A DNA stretch of 64,000 bases from DATARN01 sp963851105 (GTDB taxonomy: Bacteria; Actinomycetota; Acidimicrobiia; Acidimicrobiales; Palsa-688): positions 62,001-126,000 of the forward strand of contig CAWKNP010000002.1 in the NCBI GenBank assembly GCA_963851105.1, in the 5' to 3' direction. The notes under the pieces are model-generated. The model was not told where the DNA came from, did no database searches, and saw only the letters and a program-made list of their open reading frames with translations. Every line of letters starts with the position of its first letter. Within the stretch, counting starts at the first letter, position 1. Both the position numbers and the translations under genes were made by a program. Below are positions 49,946 to 57,765 of the stretch, in pieces.

Positions 49946-50842
49946 TGGAGCGAGTTGCGCCACGATGGTGCGGTCGTCCATCTGGTGGGTGAAGTGGACG
50001 ATCCGCCAGCCGTGACGGCCCAGGATGTTCGCCCGGCGACAGGATCTCTCGAACTTGATTCGGGATGTCTTTCTGGTTGCCCACCCGTCGACCTCACCCG
50101 CGATCTTCTGCGTCACCCAGGCGATATCCACCTCGATGAACTGTCCGTCGAGGTACTCGCGATGGTGGGGGGTGTAGTCCGGGTAGAGGCCCTTTACGAC
50201 TCGGAACACTCGCTGCTCCAGCCTGCTGTCGGGGTGACCTTCGCCGGCGCGCACCGCGAGCACGCGGGAGAGATTGGTACGCCCCGGCACGCCGCGGTGG
50301 AGTTGGTCGAGTCGCGCCACGATGGACTCGGGAGTCCAGAGCCGGCTGATCGTGCCCTCGTCAATGATCTCGCCGAGAAGGGGAGCACTGAATCGAGGCG
50401 CCAGGTCGATAAGGGTGCGGACCGGCGTGGTCACCGCCACGCCGTGACGAGCCACGAGGTCACTCGGGGTCATGGTCTTCGACCGATGGGTGCGGACACC
50501 TTGGAGTCGCCTATTCATCTCGTGCGGCACGGTGAGCTCGATCGGGCCGGGCGCGATCCCGTGGACGCGTTGGATCGTCGCGGCCGATGTGTGGGAGATG
50601 GCCGCGGCGGGTCCCGCTGCCAGCGCGGCGGCATAGATGTCCCTCCATGGTGAGGGCGGGAGGCCCGCGATCGCCCAGACGCCGCGGCGCGTTCTCAGGA
50701 TCCATCCCTGAGCTGCGGCATTATCGAGCATCGAGTTTGTGATTCCGACCGCCGCGGCTTGTCGTGTGGTGAACAAGCCGACCTGAGTAGGGGTAAGGGC
50801 AAGGATCTGTTCGAGAAATTCACGCTTCATACTCCATTCCAT
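49934..50842 (-). CDS. AbiEi-like / DUF559-domain protein
   Basis: A 302-residue protein (298 if ATG 50830 is used). The N-terminus is a winged-helix domain like the AbiEi antitoxin family (QVGLFTTRQAAAVGITNSML, GVWAIAGLP); the middle matches the same family (AISHTSAATIQRVHGI, GVAVTTPVRTLIDLA). The last 100 residues resemble the DUF559/Vsr endonuclease-like fold: FIEVDIAWVTQKIAGEVDGW contains the D and ExD of a PD-(D/E)xK site, then GRHGWRIVHFT. No AbiEii toxin gene is adjacent. Such solitary genes are common in Actinobacteria; function unknown. Both flanks are tandem-repeat arrays. Confidence 0.8.
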   Translation of the reverse strand: MEWSMKREFLEQILALTPTQVGLFTTRQAAAVGITNSMLDNAAAQGWILRTRRGVWAIAGLPPSPWRDIYAAALAAGPAAAISHTSAATIQRVHGIAPGPIELTVPHEMNRRLQGVRTHRSKTMTPSDLVARHGVAVTTPVRTLIDLAPRFSAPLLGEIIDEGTISRLWTPESIVARLDQLHRGVPGRTNLSRVLAVRAGEGHPDSRLEQRVFRVVKGLYPDYTPHHREYLDGQFIEVDIAWVTQKIAGEVDGWATRKTSRIKFERSCRRANILGRHGWRIVHFTHQMDDRTIVAQLAPLFG

Positions 50843-50859
50843 GCCGCGGCGCGATGAGA

Positions 50860-51243
50860 GGCCGGGCCGTGACGGTTGGGGCTTGCCGGGTAGCCGGTTG
50901 TGTTCAAGGTGGGCGCGGTGGTGGGGTGGGGGGGCGGGTGAGGCCGGGCCGTGAACGGTTGGGGCTTGCCGGGTAGCCGGTTGTGTTCAAGGGTGGGTGC
51001 GGTGGTGGGGTGGGGGGGCGGGTGAGGCCGGGCCGTGAACGGTTGGGGCTTGCCGGGTAGCCGGTTGTGTTCAAGGGTGGGTGCGGTGGTGGGGTGGGGG
51101 GGCGGGTGAGGCCGGGCCGTGAACGGTTGGGGCTTGCCGGGTAGCCGGTTGTGTTCAAGGGTGGGTGCGGTGGTGGGGTGGGGGGGCGGGTGAGGCCGGG
51201 CCGTGAACGGTTGGGGCTTGCCGGGTAGCCGGTTGTGTTCAAG
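50860..51243. repeat. 84-bp G-rich tandem repeat, about 4.5 copies
   Basis: Copies begin (at GTGAACGG or a variant) at 50869, 50951, 51035, 51119 and 51203; the period is 84 except between the first two copies (82). Each full unit has the run GGGGTGGGGGGGCGGG, a canonical G-quadruplex motif on the plus strand. The minus frame stays open through all copies but the predicted peptide is low complexity. Confidence 0.95.
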
Positions 51244-51345
51244 GCACCGGTGGCCCGGTGGCCTGGTGGCCCGGATCGCCTGGTGGCCTGGCTGCACGGT
51301 GGCTCGGTGGCCCGGTGGCCGGTGGCCCGGCCGATCCTGGCGCCT
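51244..51345. repeat. GGTGGCC micro-repeat tract
   Basis: About 100 bases composed largely of CCGGTGGCC / CTGGTGGCC variants directly after the 84-bp array. No coding potential. Possibly generated by slippage. Confidence 0.75.
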
Positions 51346-51369
51346 CGAAGGGGAACGGGGACCGGGCCT

Positions 51370-51375
51370 TAGGAT
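51370..51375 (+). promoter_or_regulatory. Leaderless-type -10 element of rarA
   Basis: TAGGAT, six bases before GTG 51382. Confidence 0.55.
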
Positions 51376-51381
51376 CCGAGG

Positions 51382-52665
51382 GTGGACCTGTTCGAATCGG
51401 GGCTGGAGGAGCGACTCAAAAGGCGGGGCCCGCTCGCCAGCCGGTTGCGGCCGACCAGCCTGGACGATGTCGTCGGGCAGGAGCATCTCCTCGGCCCCCG
51501 GGGCTCCCTGCGGGCGCTGGTGGATGCCCGCAAGCTCACCTCGGTCATCCTTTGGGGACCCGCGGGAACCGGCAAGACGACCATTGCCCGGCTCCTTGCC
51601 GACGCGGTCGGCGCCGCCTTCGAGTCCATGAGCGCGGTGAGCGCGGGCGTGAAGGATGTCCGGGAGGCGGCGGAGAAGGCGAGGCGGCGCCTGGCCGAGC
51701 AAGGGACCTCGACCGTGCTACTCCTCGACGAGGTGCACCGCTTCAGCAAGTCGCAGCAGGACGCGCTGCTCCCGAGCGTCGAAGACGGGATCCTGACCCT
51801 GGTGGGCGCGACCACCGAAAACCCGTTCTTCGAGGTGAACGGACCGCTCCTCAGCCGCTCCACCCTGTTCCGCCTCGAGCCGCTGAGCGCCAAGGCCCTG
51901 CGGACGCTGTTGGACCGGGGCCTCAAAGCCGAAGGCGCCACCATCGACGAACCGGCGGCCGGCGCGATCGTGGACTCCGTCGATGGTGATGGTAGGGCCC
52001 TGCTCACCACCTTGGAGGTGGCGGTGGCCGTGGCCGGCGAGGGCATGCATGTCACTCTCGACGACGTCGAGCGGGCGCGGACCACCCGGGCCCTGACATG
52101 GGGGCGCGACGACCACTACGACGTGATCAGCGCCTTCATCAAGAGCATTCGCGGCGGCGACGCCGACGCCGGCCTGCACTGGCTGGCCCGGATGATCGTC
52201 GCGGGCGAGGACCCCCGCTACATAGCCCGGCGCCTCGTGGTCCTGGCGAGCGAGGACATCGGCATGGCCGACCCGATGAGCCTGCTGATCGCCACCGCGG
52301 CGGCCCATGCGGTGGAATATGTCGGCCTCCCCGAAGCCCAGCTCAACCTGGCCCAAGCCGTCGTCCACCTGGCTACGGCGCCCAAGTCCAACCGGACCGC
52401 CATGGGCATCTGGAACGCCTTGGAGGACGTCCGCTCCCGCCCCGCGGGGCCGGTGCCCCCGCACCTGCGCGACGCCCACTACCGCAGCGCCGAGCGCATC
52501 GGCCACGGTGTCGGCTACCGCTACCCCCATGACGACCCTCGCGGCTGGATAGAACAGGAATACCTGCCCGAGCACCTCGCCGCCACCACGTACTACCAGC
52601 CATCCGAGCACGGCCATGAAGCAGAGGTCGCCGAGCGATTGCGGCGCCGAGATAGCGGCTGCTGA
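51382..52665 (+). CDS. rarA: Replication-associated recombination protein RarA
   Basis: A 427-residue AAA+ ATPase (MgsA/RarA/WRNIP1) acting at stalled replication forks. Walker A GPAGTGKT at 59-66, Walker B LLLDEVHRF, sensor 1 LVGATTENPFFEVN, RSTLFRLEPL, and the C-terminal tetramerisation region (HYDVISAFIKSIRGGDADAG, YPHDDPRGW). GTG 51382 is decided by TAGGAT six bases upstream. In M. tuberculosis the homologue also lies upstream of alaS. Confidence 0.95.
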   Translation: MDLFESGLEERLKRRGPLASRLRPTSLDDVVGQEHLLGPRGSLRALVDARKLTSVILWGPAGTGKTTIARLLADAVGAAFESMSAVSAGVKDVREAAEKARRRLAEQGTSTVLLLDEVHRFSKSQQDALLPSVEDGILTLVGATTENPFFEVNGPLLSRSTLFRLEPLSAKALRTLLDRGLKAEGATIDEPAAGAIVDSVDGDGRALLTTLEVAVAVAGEGMHVTLDDVERARTTRALTWGRDDHYDVISAFIKSIRGGDADAGLHWLARMIVAGEDPRYIARRLVVLASEDIGMADPMSLLIATAAAHAVEYVGLPEAQLNLAQAVVHLATAPKSNRTAMGIWNALEDVRSRPAGPVPPHLRDAHYRSAERIGHGVGYRYPHDDPRGWIEQEYLPEHLAATTYYQPSEHGHEAEVAERLRRRDSGC

Positions 52666-52814
52666 GCGGAAACGGATCGGGCCCGCGGTGGCCGTACTTC
52701 TCACCGCGCGCCGGCGCGAGACGCTCAGGTGATCCATCGGAGGTAGCTGGAGTGCAGCAGGAGTTTGAGAGCAGGCCACCCGGATAGGCGCGGAGGGCCG
52801 AGAGCCTCGGCCGG

Positions 52815-52820
52815 TATGCT
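52815..52820 (+). promoter_or_regulatory. Leaderless-type -10 element of the 52829 gene
   Basis: TATGCT, eight bases before GTG 52829. Confidence 0.5.
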
Positions 52821-52828
52821 CGCCGGGC

Positions 52829-53239
52829 GTGGGGGTGCCCGAAGCGGGAGTGATTGCCGGGGTCGTGGCGAGCGGTAGCGGCGCCCCGACGGTGGCGATC
52901 ATGGTCACCATCGTCGCAACGGTCGTGGTGATGGGCCTGCTGGCGGTGGTCTGGTTGCTGACGCGGACAATGAGGGCCATGCGCGTCGCGGCCGAAGAAC
53001 TGCGCCGCGAGAGCCTCGGCCTCTTGAGCGAGATGCGAGGCGCCGTCGGGTTGGCCAGCCGGGACCTGGAACGAGCCGACAGCCTCCTCGGCACCGCCGA
53101 GTCCGTGACCGCCACCGCCGATTCGGCGTCGCGCTTGGCCTATCTCACCTTGTCCAATCCGGTGGTGAAGGTCCTCGCCTTCGGCACTGGCACCCGCAAG
53201 GCGGCTCGCCGCCTGCGGCGGGCCAGCCGGGGGGCGTGA
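52829..53239 (+). CDS. DUF948-like membrane protein
   Basis: A 136-residue protein with one membrane helix (IMVTIVATVVVMGLLAVVWL) and a following long helical region (RAMRVAAEELRRESLGLLSE) as in DUF948 proteins, ending in a basic tail ARRLRRASRGA. In Streptomyces and relatives a DUF948 gene plus a small membrane gene precede alaS in this order. Role unknown. It is followed after four bases by the next small membrane gene. Confidence 0.75.
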   Translation: MGVPEAGVIAGVVASGSGAPTVAIMVTIVATVVVMGLLAVVWLLTRTMRAMRVAAEELRRESLGLLSEMRGAVGLASRDLERADSLLGTAESVTATADSASRLAYLTLSNPVVKVLAFGTGTRKAARRLRRASRGA

Positions 53240-53243
53240 GCGG

Positions 53244-53573
53244 GTGTTCAAGCGGCTTTTCTGGGCGGGCGTGGGCGCCTCGGTGGGATTCGGGACGTCG
53301 TGGTGGGTCACCAGGGCCGTCAAACAGAAGCTTGGGCGCCTCATGCCGGCGCATCTGTCGACAAGTCTCACCACGACCGCCCAGTCGATCACCGGCGGAA
53401 TGAAGGCGGCGGTGGCCGACGGCCGCGAGGCTATGCACGAGCGCGAGGCTGAGCTCCGCGCCGACCTCGAGGCCAGGTTCGCCCCGCGGACCTCCCCCGC
53501 GGCCGCCGCGGCCGCCGCGGCCGCCGCAGCCGCCGCAGCCGCCGCAGCCGGTTCACCGGCGGACCGGCAGTAG
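53244..53573 (+). CDS. Small membrane-associated protein with poly-alanine tail (DUF6167-like position)
   Basis: A 109-residue protein. The N-terminal FWAGVGASVGFGTSWWVTRA is a glycine-rich membrane helix; a helical charged region (GREAMHEREAELRADLEARF) follows, then a run of 17 alanines and GSPADRQ. Position between the DUF948-like gene and alaS matches the DUF6167 family of Streptomyces, but I assign that by context. GTG 53244. Confidence 0.65.
   Translation: MFKRLFWAGVGASVGFGTSWWVTRAVKQKLGRLMPAHLSTSLTTTAQSITGGMKAAVADGREAMHEREAELRADLEARFAPRTSPAAAAAAAAAAAAAAAAAGSPADRQ
53498..53549 (+). repeat. GCC-type trinucleotide-like tract encoding poly-alanine
   Basis: GCC/GCG/GCA codons in blocks of GCGGCCGCC and GCAGCCGCC. 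Prone to slippage; encodes the 17-alanine run of the gene at 53244. Confidence 0.8.
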
Positions 53574-53576
53574 GCT
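53571..53576 (+). promoter_or_regulatory. -10 element of alaS
   Basis: TAGGCT overlapping the stop codon of the preceding gene, ten bases before ATG 53587. Confidence 0.4.
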
Positions 53577-53586
53577 GACACCTGAA

Positions 53587-56196
53587 ATGGATGCCAATGG
53601 GCTCCGTCGCGCCTACACCGAGTTTTTTGCGGAGCGAGGCCATGCGGTCTTCCCCTCCTCGGGGTTGATCCCGCACCACCCCCGAGCCCCGCTGTTCACC
53701 AACGCGGGCATGAACCAGTTCCTCCCGTACCTGCTCGGCGAGGAGATCCCGCCCCACGCCACCGCCACGTCGTGCCAGAAGTGCGTCCGGATCAAGGGCA
53801 AGCACGACGACATCGAGCTCATAGGCCGCACCACCCGGCACTTCACCTTCTTCGAGATGCTGGGAAATTTCAGCTTCGGTGACTACTTCAAAGATGGCGC
53901 CATCAGATTCGCCTGGGAGTTCGCCACCGAAACGCTTGGCCTCGACGGCGACCGCCTCTGGGTCACGGTCCACGAAAGCGACGACGAGGCCGCCGCCATC
54001 TGGCACGATCAGATCGGTATCCCGCTGGAGCGGATCCAGCGCCTGGGAGCCGACAACTTCTGGGAGATGGGCGACACCGGTCCTTGCGGTCCTTCCTCGG
54101 AGATCTTCTACGACCGGGGCCCCGAGTTCGGAGCCGAAGGCGGTCCCGCCCACGGTGGCGACGAGCGCTACCTCGAGTTCTGGAACCTGGTCTTCACCCA
54201 ATACGACCGCCAGCCCGACGGGTCCCTCAAGCCCCTCCCGAAAGGAAACATCGACACCGGGATGGGGCTCGAGCGGACCCTGTCGATCGTCCAGGGTGTC
54301 ACCTCGGCTTGGGACGTCGACTCGGTGCGTCCCATCATCGCGGCCGCAGAAGCCGCCACCGGTCGCACCTATGGTGCCGACGCCGAGGTGGATGTCGCCC
54401 TACGCATCCTCGCGGACCACGCCCGTTCGATGACGTTCCTCATCAACGACGGCGTCTTTCCGAGCAACGAGGACCGGGGCTACGTGTTGCGGCGGCTGAT
54501 CCGCCGGGCCGTGCGCCAGGCTTTCCAGCTTGGCGTCGAGGAGATCGTGACCCCTCGCCTGGCCCATGCCACCGTCGACGTGATGCGCGAGAGCTACCCC
54601 GAGCTGCACAAAAACGAGCAGTTCATCACCGGCGTGGTGGAACGGGAGGAGCAGCGCTTCCGGGCCACTTTGCGATCGGGGCTGGCCATGCTCGAAGAGG
54701 CCCTCGGCGCGGGCGTGATCTCAGGAGCGGTGGCCTTCCGCCTCCACGACACCCACGGCTTCCCGATCGAGCTGACCAGGGAGATCGCCGCCGAGAAGGG
54801 GGTGGCGGTCGACGAAGAGGGATTCGCCGAGGCCATGGCCCGCCAGCGCCAGCTGTCCAAAGAAGGCGGGAAAAAAGGGGCGGGGGTCGTCGTCCACGCC
54901 GGTACTTATCGCGAGTTGGTCGAGCAGTTCGGGCCTACCGAATTCCTGGGGTACGTCACGGAGCAGACGCAAGCCCGGGTGCTGGCCGTGCTCTCCATCG
55001 ACCCTCCGGAGGCGACGAAGTTCCCCCATCTCCCCCACGTCGAGATCTTTCTCGACCGAACACCGTTCTACGCCGAAGGCGGTGGCCAGATGGGCGACAC
55101 CGGTGAGATGACCACCGCCAGCGGCAGCGCCAACGTCATCGACACCACCTACGCACTGCCGGGACTGAACCGCCACACCGCGGTCGTCACCCGCGGCGTC
55201 ATCACCCCGGGCCAGGAGGCCCACGTGGTCATCGACGTCGACCGGCGAGCCGCCATCCGCCGCAACCACACCGGGACCCACCTGCTCCATGCCGCGTTGC
55301 GAGAGGTGCTCGGAGACCATGTCAAGCAGGCGGGCTCGCTGGTCGCGCCGGATCGCCTGCGTTTCGACTTCAGTCACTACGGGCCCTTGACGAGCGAGGA
55401 GATCGCCACCGTCGAGGACATCGTCAACGAGCGGATCCTGGCCGACGAGGCGGTGGAGGCGACGGAAATGCCCAAGTCCGAAGCCGACCGCCTGGGCGCC
55501 ATCGCCTTCTTCGGCGACAAGTACGGCGAGATGGTGCGCGTCGTGCGAGCCGGTAGCCGCTCGACGGAGTTGTGCGGCGGCACCCATGTCGCCGCCCTCG
55601 GCCAGATCGGCCCCGTGCGCATCGTGTCGGAAGGTTCGATCGGGTCCAATCTGCGGCGACTCGAGGCCACGACAGGCTCGGTCACCCTGGCCCGTCTCCG
55701 CCATGACGAGAGGGTGATCGGCCAGGCGGCCCAGCTGCTGAAGGCGACACCTGACGAGCTCCTCCCGGCCCTCGAGCGCCGCCTCGGCGAGCTGCGAGCC
55801 AGCCAGGACGAACTCAAGAGCGTTCGCCAGGCCGCGCTCGGGGAGCAGGCCCGGTCGCTGGCGGCCGCGGCCATGGCCGACGGCGGTGCCGTCGTGGCCC
55901 GCCTCGACGGCTTAGACCAGCGGCAGCTCCAGGAGCTGGCCCTGACGGTGCGCGCCGAGGCCGGTGTCAGAGTGGTCGTGCTCGGTGGCAGCCCCGGCGA
56001 AGGGAAGGTGGCGTTGGTGGCGGCCGTCGCCAAGGGAGGCGACCTGGTCGCGTCGGACCTGATCGCCGATGCCGCCAGGGTCGTCGGCGGCGGCGGGGGC
56101 AAGAGCCCCGAGGTGGCCTTGGCCGGTGGTCGTGACCCGAACCGCCTCGACGAAGCCCTCGATCTGGTCCGTCACACGCTGGGGCTCAACGGTTGA
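53587..56196 (+). CDS. alaS: Alanyl-tRNA synthetase
   Basis: A 869-residue class II synthetase of normal length. Catalytic domain from MDANGLRRAYTEFFAERGH, with FTNAGMNQFLPYLLG and HFTFFEMLGNFSFGDYFK; editing domain with HNHTGTHLLHAAL and the CGGTHV motif; C-Ala/DHHA1 region ends DAARVVGGGGGKSPEVALAG. Both zinc/editing histidines and the cysteine are present. ATG 53587. ruvX starts in its stop codon (TTGA). Confidence 0.97.
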   Translation: MDANGLRRAYTEFFAERGHAVFPSSGLIPHHPRAPLFTNAGMNQFLPYLLGEEIPPHATATSCQKCVRIKGKHDDIELIGRTTRHFTFFEMLGNFSFGDYFKDGAIRFAWEFATETLGLDGDRLWVTVHESDDEAAAIWHDQIGIPLERIQRLGADNFWEMGDTGPCGPSSEIFYDRGPEFGAEGGPAHGGDERYLEFWNLVFTQYDRQPDGSLKPLPKGNIDTGMGLERTLSIVQGVTSAWDVDSVRPIIAAAEAATGRTYGADAEVDVALRILADHARSMTFLINDGVFPSNEDRGYVLRRLIRRAVRQAFQLGVEEIVTPRLAHATVDVMRESYPELHKNEQFITGVVEREEQRFRATLRSGLAMLEEALGAGVISGAVAFRLHDTHGFPIELTREIAAEKGVAVDEEGFAEAMARQRQLSKEGGKKGAGVVVHAGTYRELVEQFGPTEFLGYVTEQTQARVLAVLSIDPPEATKFPHLPHVEIFLDRTPFYAEGGGQMGDTGEMTTASGSANVIDTTYALPGLNRHTAVVTRGVITPGQEAHVVIDVDRRAAIRRNHTGTHLLHAALREVLGDHVKQAGSLVAPDRLRFDFSHYGPLTSEEIATVEDIVNERILADEAVEATEMPKSEADRLGAIAFFGDKYGEMVRVVRAGSRSTELCGGTHVAALGQIGPVRIVSEGSIGSNLRRLEATTGSVTLARLRHDERVIGQAAQLLKATPDELLPALERRLGELRASQDELKSVRQAALGEQARSLAAAAMADGGAVVARLDGLDQRQLQELALTVRAEAGVRVVVLGGSPGEGKVALVAAVAKGGDLVASDLIADAARVVGGGGGKSPEVALAGGRDPNRLDEALDLVRHTLGLNG

Positions 56197-56642
56197 TACC
56201 GGAAACGGGCCGGGTGCTCGGGCTCGATCTCGGGTCGGCACGCATCGGCGTGGCGATCACCGACACCCACCAACGCGTCGCCAGCGGGCTTCGAGTGGTG
56301 GCCCGCGGGAGTGACGTGACGGCTGACCGCCGGGCGCTGGCCCTGATCGTGGCGGAAGAAGAGGTGGCCGGTGTCGTCGTCGGCCTACCGCTGTCGCTCG
56401 ACGGTTCGGTCGGTCCCGCGGCCCGGGCGGTGCTCGACGAGGTCGCGCTGCTGGGCCCGGCGCTGGCCACCCCGATTGACACGGTCGACGAAAGATTCAC
56501 GACCGTGGCCGCCACCCAGGCGCTGCGCGCCGGCGGCCGGCGGGGCCAAAAGGCCCGCCAACGGGTGGACGAGGTGGCGGCCACCCTGCTGCTCCAGTCC
56601 TGGCTGGAGCGCCGCCAAACGGCTCGGATGGAAGCGGGATGA
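56193..56642 (+). CDS. ruvX: Holliday junction resolvase-like RuvX (YqgF)
   Basis: A 149-residue YqgF/RuvX protein of RNase H fold. Motifs GLDLGSARIGVAITD, VVVGLPLSLDGSVGP, DERFTTVAAT and RVDEVAATLLLQSWL carry the acidic site. The family is implicated in 16S rRNA 5' maturation as well as junction resolution. TTG 56193 overlaps the alaS stop; mltG overlaps its end. The alaS-ruvX-mltG-aroE order is a standard actinobacterial arrangement. Confidence 0.93.
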   Translation: MIPETGRVLGLDLGSARIGVAITDTHQRVASGLRVVARGSDVTADRRALALIVAEEEVAGVVVGLPLSLDGSVGPAARAVLDEVALLGPALATPIDTVDERFTTVAATQALRAGGRRGQKARQRVDEVAATLLLQSWLERRQTARMEAG

Positions 56643-57727
56643 GTTACCCCATGATTGACGTCGACGACGATTCGGACTCGCGGCCGTGGAGCGGAGAGAC
56701 CTTCACCGTCGCCCGCCGGCGCCGCCGGTGGGTCCCCTGGCTGTTCGGGTTCGTGGTGCTGGCCTTGGTGATCGCGGGGCTGAGCATCCTGTGGGTCCGC
56801 CACCAGATCAACCCGGGCCGCGCCGGTGCGCCGGTGAGTGTGACCATCCCGACCAACTCCTCGACCGCCTCGATCGCTTCGGTCCTCGCGAAGGCGGGTG
56901 TCATCAAAGACCCGACCCTTTTCCGGTTCTACATAAAGGCTCAGGGCGCCGGTTCACTTCTGCCCGGCAAGTACACGCTGGCCCGGAACTCGAGTTACGA
57001 CGCCGTCATCTCGGCGCTGGAGAAGGGGCCGCCGATCGTCTTCCAGAAGTTCACCATCCCCGAGGGCTTCACGCTGGCGCAGATCGCAGCACGAGTCGGT
57101 GCCTTGCCCGGGCGCGATCCAGCCGCGTTCATGGCGGCCGCGGCCAGCGGCCAGGTCCACTCGCGCTTCGCCCCGGCCGGTCAGACAAACCTCGAAGGGC
57201 TGTTGTTCCCGGCTACCTATGAGGTGAAGGCCGACGACAGCGACCTGACCATCGTGCAGAAGATGGTCGCCACCTTCGACGACAACGCCACCACCCTTGG
57301 CCTCGACCAGGCCGCGGCCCAACTCGGCGTCACCCCGTATCAGGTCGTCGTGGTCGCATCCATGGTCGAACGCGAGGCCAAGCTGGACGCCGATCGCGGC
57401 CCCATTGCCAGCGTGATCTACAACCGGCTACGCAAGAACATGCTGCTGCAGATCGACGCCACCTTGCTGTACGGACAGGGCATCACCAGCTCCAGCCAGA
57501 TCGACAAAAAGTCCGACAACCCGTACAACACCTATAAGTTCAAGGGGCTGCCACCGACTCCGATCGCCAGCCCGGGGGCTCCTTCGTTGACCGCCGCCGC
57601 CAACCCGCCGGTGACCACCTTCCTCTACTACGTGCTCAGCGATGCCAACGGCCAGCACGCCTTCGCCACCACCTCGTCGGAGTTCGCCAAGCTGGAGGCG
57701 GCGGCCAAGGCCAAGGGCCTCCTCTGA
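56639..57727 (+). CDS. mltG: Endolytic murein transglycosylase MltG
   Basis: A 362-residue YceG/MltG protein. A basic cytoplasmic N-terminus, one membrane helix (WLFGFVVLALVIAGLSILWV), a LysM-like region (KFTIPEGFTLAQIAARVG), then the catalytic domain with glutamate in MVEREAKLDADRGPIASVIY, YNRLRKNMLLQID and TYKFKGLPPTPIASPG. Cuts nascent peptidoglycan glycan strands near the membrane. ATG 56639 overlaps ruvX. Confidence 0.95.
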   Translation: MSYPMIDVDDDSDSRPWSGETFTVARRRRRWVPWLFGFVVLALVIAGLSILWVRHQINPGRAGAPVSVTIPTNSSTASIASVLAKAGVIKDPTLFRFYIKAQGAGSLLPGKYTLARNSSYDAVISALEKGPPIVFQKFTIPEGFTLAQIAARVGALPGRDPAAFMAAAASGQVHSRFAPAGQTNLEGLLFPATYEVKADDSDLTIVQKMVATFDDNATTLGLDQAAAQLGVTPYQVVVVASMVEREAKLDADRGPIASVIYNRLRKNMLLQIDATLLYGQGITSSSQIDKKSDNPYNTYKFKGLPPTPIASPGAPSLTAAANPPVTTFLYYVLSDANGQHAFATTSSEFAKLEAAAKAKGLL

Positions 57728-57765
57728 CCGGCGGCCCGGCGACGGGTGGCCCGCAGCGGTCGTGG

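Noticed and set aside
49880..51243. Possible CRISPR array
   Set aside because: Both arrays are head-to-tail tandem repeats with no unique spacers, and there are no cas genes.
50827..51702. Minus-strand frame with 28-residue peptide repeats
   Set aside because: It is generated by the 84-bp DNA repeat (a multiple of three) and continues antisense through rarA; low complexity and no start or ribosome binding signal.
53550..53590. T-box or other leader regulation of alaS
   Set aside because: Only 13 bases separate the previous stop from alaS, so there is no room for a leader.
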